Shown here piece by piece: positions 26,406 to 31,843 of a stretch of DNA of 31,843 nucleotides; the stretch's first letter is position 1; each line of letters opens with the position of its first letter. The stretch is from a virus. The stretch covers positions 1-31,843 of the IMG/VR virus record IMGVR_UViG_3300025383_001347; one strand, written 5' to 3'. The notes beneath the pieces are model-generated. The model was not told the DNA's origin and searched no databases. It was given only the letters and a program-made list of their open reading frames with translations. A program made the translations under genes and the position numbers.

Positions 26406-28193
26406 ATGAATAGTAAAATAGAACAGTTAAAAGAGTTGGCTCGTATTATGAAAGATACGCCATACGCTTTAAGAACATACCTTCAGACATATGATAATAC
26501 ACAGAAGAAATATGTTCCAATGGATTTGTTTGAAGACCAAGTACAACTTATCCAAGATTACGAAAATTACAACGAAAATATCACAAGAAAATACAGACAA
26601 GCGGGGGTTACTACTGTAACTGCAGCTTGGTTATCTAAAAAATTACAATTAGCTAAACCTGAGAATCCTGAAAGAGTATTGCTTATCGCGAATAAGCGTG
26701 ATACTGCGGTGGAAATGGCTAATAAGATTAGAAACTTTTTAGATCAATGGCCTGAATGGATTAATGTAGGATTTTCAGCAGATAAGAACTCAGAAAGTAG
26801 ATTTAGACTTAATAATGGTTGTGAGGTTAAAGCCGTCGCAACATCACCCGATGCATTACGTGGTTATACACCAACAATACTTGTATTTGACGAGGCTGCA
26901 CACATCGAAGCTGGAGAAGATTTCTGGTCAGCATCTATGGCGTCATTATCAACGGGAGGTAAAATTATATTAATATCAACACCTAATGGCTATGATCCGA
27001 TTTATTATGCGGTATATGATCAAGCAATCAGAGGGTTGAATGATTTTCATATTACAGATTTAAGATGGTTTAAAGATCCTCGTTATACAAAAGATTTACG
27101 TTGGGTAAAATGTCAAGACATTTGTCATTATATGTTGAATAGAGAGCAATATAACGATGATGAAGTTGTGTTACATGATTTTGACATCAAAGAATATAAC
27201 AAATTATTGGAGGATGGTTATAAACCATTTTCATCGTGGTTTGAATCAATGTCTAAGAAATTCAAATATGATAGACGTAAGATTGCTCAAGAGTTGGAAT
27301 GTGACTTTTTGGGTTCAGGAGACGGTGTAATTCCTGGTGATGTTCAAGAGAACATTGCAAAAAATATGATACGTGTACCCATTGAAAAATATATGCAAGG
27401 TACAATGTGGCAATGGAAAGAACCAGTACAAGGACATCGATACATTATGGGTGTAGATGTGAGTAGAGGTGATAGTGAAGATTTCTCATCAATTAATATT
27501 GTTGATTTCGATGATAGAGAACAAGTGGTTGAGTATATTGGTAAAATACCACCAGATGATTTAGCTGCAATCGCGTATAAGTGGGGTATTCTTTACAACG
27601 CATTTATTGTGATAGATATAACAGGAGGTATGGGTGTTGCAACATCAAGAAAGTTGCAAGAAATGAATTATAAAAACTTATACATAGATGGTATTAATGT
27701 TCAAAACAAATGGGAATATAATGCCAAAGCAATGGAAAAAATTCCGGGTATCAATTTTAACAATAAACGAACACAAATCGTAGCTGCTTTCGAAGAACAA
27801 TTAAGAAAAGAATTTATAGTGCGTTCAAATAGATTATTGAATGAATTGAATACGTTTGTTTACATCAATGGTCGTCCTGATCATATGAAAGGTGCTCACG
27901 ATGATGCAATTATGAGTTTATCTATGGCTTTATATGCTGCAGACATTTGTTTCAATCAATTGGAAAGAAACGAAGCCGCAAGTAAAGCGATGATGAATTC
28001 TTGGGTAATGACGGAAAGAACATATGAAACAGAAAAAACATTTTATTCTTATGGCACTAGTTTGGATATGGTTGGTTCAATGACAATGGACCCAAGTTTC
28101 TATCATAGAGATAATCCATTGAAAATGGGTGAACAAGCTTATAAAGAACATTCTTGGTTGTTTGGTAACCCTAATAAAGGTTTAAAAAGATAA
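26406..28193 (+). CDS. terL: terminase large subunit (TerL)
   Basis: A 595-residue DNA-packaging motor of T4 gp17 type. The ATPase half has the Walker A-like RQAGVTT (64-70), atypical as in many TerL, Walker B ILVFDEAAH (158-166) and the coupling segment LISTPNG (189-195). The nuclease half has VDVSRGD (D351), VIDITGG (D404) and AHDDAIMS (D499/D500), the three acidic positions of the RNase H-like fold. Length matches gp17 (610 residues). It cuts concatemeric DNA and drives it into the prohead through the portal, which follows 38 nt downstream. A terminator and a TATTTATA box precede it, so it begins its own late unit. Confidence 0.95.
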   Translation: MNSKIEQLKELARIMKDTPYALRTYLQTYDNTQKKYVPMDLFEDQVQLIQDYENYNENITRKYRQAGVTTVTAAWLSKKLQLAKPENPERVLLIANKRDTAVEMANKIRNFLDQWPEWINVGFSADKNSESRFRLNNGCEVKAVATSPDALRGYTPTILVFDEAAHIEAGEDFWSASMASLSTGGKIILISTPNGYDPIYYAVYDQAIRGLNDFHITDLRWFKDPRYTKDLRWVKCQDICHYMLNREQYNDDEVVLHDFDIKEYNKLLEDGYKPFSSWFESMSKKFKYDRRKIAQELECDFLGSGDGVIPGDVQENIAKNMIRVPIEKYMQGTMWQWKEPVQGHRYIMGVDVSRGDSEDFSSINIVDFDDREQVVEYIGKIPPDDLAAIAYKWGILYNAFIVIDITGGMGVATSRKLQEMNYKNLYIDGINVQNKWEYNAKAMEKIPGINFNNKRTQIVAAFEEQLRKEFIVRSNRLLNELNTFVYINGRPDHMKGAHDDAIMSLSMALYAADICFNQLERNEAASKAMMNSWVMTERTYETEKTFYSYGTSLDMVGSMTMDPSFYHRDNPLKMGEQAYKEHSWLFGNPNKGLKR

Positions 28194-28220
28194 TTAAATT
28201 GTTTATATTATAATCAAAAG

Positions 28221-28228
28221 TATTTATA
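28221..28228 (+). promoter_or_regulatory. TATTTATA box 3 nt before the portal gene
   Basis: TATTTATA-TAC-ATG in the 38-nt gap after terL. The spacing equals that before the Ser-rich gene at 12335, again implying a leaderless message if it is a -10 element. Confidence 0.5.
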
Positions 28229-28231
28229 TAC

Positions 28232-30067
28232 ATGGCTAATCAGAATCAAGATATAACTGTATTTCAGAAGTTAACCAGAATGTTTGGTTTTCCAGGTCAA
28301 AAAAGACCTCAACCACAACAAACTATTAATTTTAGTAAAGATGAGTTATTAAAAACGGATAGTAGAGAAGAATATGAAAAAGCAATGTTGCAAGCGCAAC
28401 AAAGCCAATACATTGCAGATAAATGGACAAAACTTGACCAATCTTTATACAATCAATCGGTTTATTATGAACCAAATAGATTATCAGCATATTATGATTA
28501 TGAATCTATGGAATTTACACCAGAGATTTCTGCAGCATTAGACATATATGGTGAGGAATCTACAACAATGTCAGAAAAAGGTGAAATCCTTACAATATTT
28601 TCAGAATCAGATAGAGTAAAAGATATCCTTAATGATTTATTCAATAATGTATTGGATGTAAATACCAATTTACAAATGTGGGCAAGAGGTATGTGTAAGT
28701 ATGGTGATGATTTTGTTTATTTAAAAATTGACCCTGAAAAAGGTATCATTGGTTGTCAACAACTACCGAATATTGAAATAGAAAGAATTGAAGGCGCAGC
28801 ATCTAAAACTCCAAATCAAAGAGATATAAAGGTACCTACAAGAGAATTAAGATTTACTTGGAAAAATAAAGATTTAGAATTCCAATCTTGGGAAGTTGCT
28901 CACTTCAGATTATTAGGTGACGATAGAAAATTACCTTATGGTACATCAATGCTTGACAAGGTAAGAAGAATATGGAAACAATTATTACTTGCTGAGGATG
29001 CTATGTTAATCTATAGAACATCAAGAGCTCCTGAAAGACGTATTTTTAAAATATTTGTGGGTAATATGGATGATAAAGATATTGAACCATATGTACAACG
29101 TGTGGCCAATAAATTTAAAAGACAAGCTGTATCAGATCCAACAAATGGTAATGTTGATATGAGATATAATCAAATGTCTGTAGACCAAGATTATTTCATT
29201 CCTGTTCGTGACCCGGCAGCACCAAGTCCAATTGACACATTACCTGGAGCACAGAATTTAGGTGAAATTGCGGATATTGAATACATCCAAAAAAAGTTAT
29301 TGGCAACACTTAGAATTCCAAAAGCATTTTTAGGTTTTGAAGAAGTGGTTGGTGATGGTAAAAATCTTGCGTTAATGGATATACGTTTTGCAAGAACAAT
29401 TAATAAAATACAAAAATCATTAATTCAAGAACTTAATAAAGTTGCATTAATGCATTTATTCTTATTAGGATTAGAAGATGAATTGAATAATTTCACCTTA
29501 TCTTTAACTAACCCATCAGCACAATCTGATTTATTAAGAATTGAACAATGGAAAGAAAAAATAACTCTTTATAAAGACGCAACTTCTGATCAGTCTCAAC
29601 TTGGTATTTTACCAGTTTCACATACTTGGGCTAAGAAAAATATCCTTGGTTTCAGTGATAGTGAGGTTATACTTGATTTACAACAACAACGTCTTGAAAG
29701 AGCTATAGGTGCTGAATTAACAGCTACGAATACAATCATTAGACGTTCAGGTATATTCGATGATGTTGATGCTAAATATGGTATTCCTGAAGAAGAAAGA
29801 GAAAAATTGGAAGCTAAAGCAAGTACAGCTGCACCAGCAGAAGGGGGAGCATCAGGTGGAGCAGAACCTCCATCGGGCGGAGCTGAACCAACTGCAGGTG
29901 GCGAAGAAGCTGCACCATTAAGCGAAGGTTTAAAAACTAAAAAATCTAAAATATTAGGAATGTTGGGTGACGAAAAAGAAAATTTCAAAGATTTATTTGA
30001 TATGGAAAAGGCTCAACAGAATATTTATGAAATAGAACATAAATTAAACAATCTATTAAACGATTAA
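28232..30067 (+). CDS. portal protein (T4 gp20-like)
   Basis: A 611-residue portal vertex protein. Features that fit the T4 gp20 family are the N-terminal YDYESMEFTPEISAALDIYG, the segment ELRFTWKNKDLEFQSWEVAHF, then LLAEDAMLIYRTSRAPERRI, which leads to the stem and clip region, and DVDMRYNQMSVDQDYFIPV-type sequence (shortened here). RIPKAFLGFEEVVGDGKNLA is also typical. Twelve copies would form the channel through which TerL packs DNA. The C-terminus has a Gly/Ala/Pro/Glu linker (about 530-565) followed by a helix ending HKLNNLLND, an extension beyond the core. It lies 2 nt before the next gene. Confidence 0.93.
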   Translation: MANQNQDITVFQKLTRMFGFPGQKRPQPQQTINFSKDELLKTDSREEYEKAMLQAQQSQYIADKWTKLDQSLYNQSVYYEPNRLSAYYDYESMEFTPEISAALDIYGEESTTMSEKGEILTIFSESDRVKDILNDLFNNVLDVNTNLQMWARGMCKYGDDFVYLKIDPEKGIIGCQQLPNIEIERIEGAASKTPNQRDIKVPTRELRFTWKNKDLEFQSWEVAHFRLLGDDRKLPYGTSMLDKVRRIWKQLLLAEDAMLIYRTSRAPERRIFKIFVGNMDDKDIEPYVQRVANKFKRQAVSDPTNGNVDMRYNQMSVDQDYFIPVRDPAAPSPIDTLPGAQNLGEIADIEYIQKKLLATLRIPKAFLGFEEVVGDGKNLALMDIRFARTINKIQKSLIQELNKVALMHLFLLGLEDELNNFTLSLTNPSAQSDLLRIEQWKEKITLYKDATSDQSQLGILPVSHTWAKKNILGFSDSEVILDLQQQRLERAIGAELTATNTIIRRSGIFDDVDAKYGIPEEEREKLEAKASTAAPAEGGASGGAEPPSGGAEPTAGGEEAAPLSEGLKTKKSKILGMLGDEKENFKDLFDMEKAQQNIYEIEHKLNNLLND

Positions 30068-30069
30068 AA

Positions 30070-30816
30070 ATGAACAAATTCGGTACAATAAAAAACAAAT
30101 TATTAACTAAATTAACTGAATCTTATGCCAATGAAAACAAGGCTGAGATTAAAAATATTTTAACAACAATTAAAGAAAACAAAAGTTTTAAAGAAATGTA
30201 TTTGTTTTATGAAGAAATTGAAAACAAATATATTGAAGATAAAGAAATAGCAAAATTATATGTTGAAGGTTTAAGTACATATTTTGGTGAACCAATAGGA
30301 AATTGGAATGAATTAAATATGTTTTGTGAATCTTTAAAAAGTAAATTAAGTGATATCAAAACTCAACCTAATGAATTATACGAATCTTTAGATGTTTTAT
30401 CTGAAAAAAACTTATTATCAAATATTGAAAAGAAAGTTAAAGCTAAAAAGAAATTAGTTGAACATTTAACAACCAAAAAAGAAATTAAGGAATCAAAAGA
30501 CTCAACGTTAGTTCCTAATGAAACTTTATTAAATGCGGTATTAGCAAACAACTTTAACGTACTATATTCTAACACATTATCTGAATCACAAAAAGAAGAG
30601 TTAAAAAATATTTTATCAATTCCTTACGAAGATTTAATTATTAAAAGTAATGAATTATCGGAATCGATTATTAATCAAGTATCAACACTTATAAGTGAAT
30701 CAAATGACGCGGATTTATCCAACAAATTAAAGGCGGTAAAAGATGAGGTTTCTCAAATGCATCCATCACGATACAATTACTACAGATTGAATGAATTAAA
30801 AAATGGTCTTGATTAA
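30070..30816 (+). CDS. helical late protein between portal and prohead protease, 248 aa
   Basis: A 248-residue helical, charged protein of unknown family. Long Lys/Glu helices dominate (NKLLTKLTESYANENKAEIK; NIEKKVKAKKKLVEHL), with NETLLNAVLANNFNVLYS in the middle and the end MHPSRYNYYRLNELKNGLD. In T4 the genes between portal and protease encode small core proteins, so a prohead core or scaffold role is possible. That is based on order only. Its stop lies within a bidirectional terminator hairpin shared with the opposing bS21 gene (4-bp overlap). Confidence 0.6.
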   Translation: MNKFGTIKNKLLTKLTESYANENKAEIKNILTTIKENKSFKEMYLFYEEIENKYIEDKEIAKLYVEGLSTYFGEPIGNWNELNMFCESLKSKLSDIKTQPNELYESLDVLSEKNLLSNIEKKVKAKKKLVEHLTTKKEIKESKDSTLVPNETLLNAVLANNFNVLYSNTLSESQKEELKNILSIPYEDLIIKSNELSESIINQVSTLISESNDADLSNKLKAVKDEVSQMHPSRYNYYRLNELKNGLD

Positions 30817-30835
30817 TCGAGACCATTTCTTTTTT
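30802..30835. terminator. bidirectional terminator spanning two convergent stop codons
   Basis: AATGGTCTTGATT and AATCGAGACCATT form a 13-bp stem (one T-G) at 30802-30827. TTTCTTTTTT follows on the plus strand and TTTTTT on the minus strand. Both stop codons (30814-30816 plus, 30813-30815 minus) lie inside the hairpin. Confidence 0.8.
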
Positions 30836-31004
30836 GTTGTACGTAGACCGCTTTTAACCTTTCCGTTCTTTTTTTAACTGAAGGTTTTACAAATACTTGT
30901 CGGTCCCTCAATTGTTGAACTTGCTTAGTTTTTTGAACTTTATTTTTATAAGTTCTCAATGCAGTTTCAATACTTTTTTCTTTTGTAACATCAATAATAA
31001 TCAT
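30813..31004 (-). CDS. rpsU: ribosomal protein bS21 homologue, phage-encoded
   Basis: A 63-residue protein starting MIIIDVTKEK at 31004. An upstream ATG would add MNIFIS and overlap the promoter-like box. It matches bacterial bS21 over its full length: an N-terminal strand, the helix SIETALRTYKNKVQKTKQVQ, then QLRDRQVFVKPSVKKR and a basic C-terminal helix with KAVYVQQKR. Length and the FVKPSVKKR segment are of flavobacterial type. In Bacteroidetes ribosomes bS21 helps hide the anti-Shine-Dalgarno tail of 16S rRNA, and a Tyr at position 54 has been implicated; Y54 is present here. The phage copy could replace host bS21 and bias translation. It is the only minus-strand gene among the head genes. 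Confidence 0.9.
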   Translation of the reverse strand: MIIIDVTKEKSIETALRTYKNKVQKTKQVQQLRDRQVFVKPSVKKRTERLKAVYVQQKRNGLD

Positions 31005-31007
31005 ACT

Positions 31008-31015
31008 AATAAATA
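31008..31015 (-). promoter_or_regulatory. TATTTATT variant box before the bS21 gene
   Basis: Minus strand TATTTATT-AGT-ATG. No Shine-Dalgarno sequence is seen in the 60 nt upstream, unlike the rpsU genes of many Bacteroidetes. Confidence 0.4.
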
Positions 31016-31109
31016 TATTCACAAATATATAATTATTTTTTGGAATTACAAATAAAATTTCTTATATTTTACGTTACACCATAAAACGTGATTATAATGA
31101 AAAAAATTA

Positions 31110-31535
31110 ATGAAAACAGGTAAATTTATACCCATCGGTACTTACAACGATGTAAAAATCGGTTATGGTACCGTAGATTTCAAAAATCTTAAAACCATTT
31201 ATCTTAAACTAAATTCTTGGTTACAACCAGAAAATGAAACTGAAGATTTCGATGCAATAATTTCCAAGTCAAAAAGAAAAATTAAATCATCGATTCATAA
31301 TTTAAAAAATCCATATTTCAAACAAGAAAATATTGTTGATTTAGATATCAGAACGAAAGGTATTAAATTAGAAAAGAGGTCATTTATGAATTTGGAGATA
31401 ACGCTTTATGTTAACGATAAATTCGATATCAAAACGAAGGAAATTAAAAATTTGATGAAAAATATTATGGAAATCATTATTGAAGATGGTTTATCTGATA
31501 AAATGTTATTTAATTTTTACAAAACAAAAAAATAG
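31110..31535 (+). CDS. hypothetical late protein, 141 aa
   Basis: A 141-residue basic protein of mixed fold: a beta start (KFIPIGTYNDVKIGYGTVDF), a helix and turn, NIVDLDIRTKGIKLEKRSFM with strands, LEITLYVNDKFDIK, and a helix IKNLMKNIMEIIIEDGLS near the end. I recognise no family. Its place between portal and prohead protease, on the plus strand, suggests a head-assembly protein. Start choice: a second ATG 13 nt upstream gives only an 8-codon frame, so 31110 is preferred. Confidence 0.65.
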   Translation: MKTGKFIPIGTYNDVKIGYGTVDFKNLKTIYLKLNSWLQPENETEDFDAIISKSKRKIKSSIHNLKNPYFKQENIVDLDIRTKGIKLEKRSFMNLEITLYVNDKFDIKTKEIKNLMKNIMEIIIEDGLSDKMLFNFYKTKK

Positions 31536-31548
31536 TCCACTATTGAAG

Positions 31549-31556
31549 TATTTATA
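31549..31556 (+). promoter_or_regulatory. TATTTATA box before the prohead protease gene
   Basis: The octamer lies 16 nt before the ATG at 31573 and directly after the preceding gene, with the same A/G-preceded context (AAG-TATTTATA) as before the portal gene. Confidence 0.5.
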
Positions 31557-31572
31557 GAGATAAATTCTATAA

Positions 31573-31843
31573 ATGAAGGTATTAGGACCAAAAGAAACCG
31601 GTAGGGGTATATTAGTTGAATATGACGCAGGTCATGTTTCCCCCGATGAAAATAAGCAAATAATACAGGAAATGAAGGATATGGACTTTTCAAAAGACCT
31701 TATCCTTTATGCTGTTTTACAGAAATACAACACTCCAAATAAAAACGGGAGAATCTATCCCGAAGCCATTCTCAAAAGAGAGAATGAAAAATACCAAGCC
31801 GTTATAAAAAAAGGTGCAGCTTTAAATGAGCTGAATCACCCTT
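31573..31843 (+). CDS. prohead core protease (T4 gp21-like), 5' part only
   Basis: The first 90 residues of a protein cut by the window end. YNTPNKNGRIYPEAIL followed by ALNELNHP is the conserved N-terminal signature of T4-type prohead proteases (U9/S80-like, gp21). Such enzymes mature the head by cutting scaffold and shell proteins. Order portal, small core-region genes, protease matches T4. The catalytic residues lie beyond the window. The ATG is preceded by a TATTTATA box with a 16-nt leader. Confidence 0.85.
   Translation, partial: MKVLGPKETGRGILVEYDAGHVSPDENKQIIQEMKDMDFSKDLILYAVLQKYNTPNKNGRIYPEAILKRENEKYQAVIKKGAALNELNHP

Noticed and set aside
1-31843. T4 late promoters of the TATAAATA type in the usual orientation
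   Set aside because: The octamer reads TATTTATA, not TATAAATA, in the direction of the downstream genes. Reading it the other way would point transcription into terminators or gene ends.
1-31843. CRISPR array, insertion sequence, integrase or attachment site
   Set aside because: No regularly spaced repeat-spacer pattern, transposase, integrase or terminal inverted repeats were seen. The tRNAs are complete array members without attachment-site duplications.

Overview
The window looks like part of a large T4-like (myovirus-type) phage genome that infects a member of the Bacteroidetes, most likely a flavobacterium. The phage call rests on a head-packaging block at the right end: terminase large subunit, portal, and the start of a prohead-protease-like gene. 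Upstream there are a tRNA array, three free-standing homing endonucleases of different families, an RNA-repair gene set and many small dense ORFs. The host call rests on very AT-rich DNA, almost no Shine-Dalgarno sequences, Bacteroidetes-style signal peptides and lipoboxes, two promoters of the TTG-N20-TAnnTTTG type, and a bS21 homologue of flavobacterial type.

Region 1 (1-2.9 kb, minus strand) is a tRNA array with eight tRNAs: Val, Met/CAU, His, Cys, Arg, Trp, Ile and Ala. It is interleaved with a glycosyltransferase-like gene, an HNH homing endonuclease and small unknown genes. A small isolated transcription unit lies at 2.9-3.2 kb: host-type promoter, palindrome, 32-codon ORF and terminator. 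Region 2 (3.2-5.3 kb) holds a 2OG-Fe(II) oxygenase facing an FG-GAP repeat lipoprotein.

Region 3 (5.4-13.85 kb, plus strand) is an unusual cassette of proteins bound for the cell envelope. It contains a membrane-anchored periplasmic protein and two large secreted proteins that each carry a dockerin-like calcium loop followed by a cohesin-like domain, one of them also with a PA14 domain. Two small lipoproteins, membrane proteins, a CsgG-family protein and a Ser-rich protein with a predicted outer-membrane barrel complete it. A diverged direct repeat flanks the cassette.

Region 4 (13.9-20.85 kb, minus strand) holds an RNA-repair set: a P-loop polynucleotide-kinase-like protein, a T4 Rnl1-type RNA ligase and a cyclic-phosphate-processing receiver-domain protein. 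The ligase gene is cut in two between nucleotidyltransferase motifs IIIa and IV by a GIY-YIG homing endonuclease plus one passenger ORF. A LAGLIDADG endonuclease sits directly upstream of the first half. Next come a tiny lipoprotein and a ClpC-like unfoldase lacking the Clp-N domain. The unfoldase gene is divergent from hsp20 across a 170-bp region with three spaced AATGTCTAAA repeats.

Region 5 (21-31.8 kb, plus strand) is the late/head region: Hsp20, KTSC protein, nucleotidyltransferase-fold protein, several unassigned probable virion or scaffold proteins, TerL, portal, and a truncated prohead protease. A bS21 ribosomal protein gene is inserted on the opposite strand.

An octamer TATTTATA (or TATTTATT) lies just before many transcription units on both strands, often directly after a terminator. 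I read it as the phage's own promoter element, probably late. In several cases it ends only 3-5 nt before the ATG, which suggests leaderless messages. All functional assignments come from reading the sequence; no database search was run.
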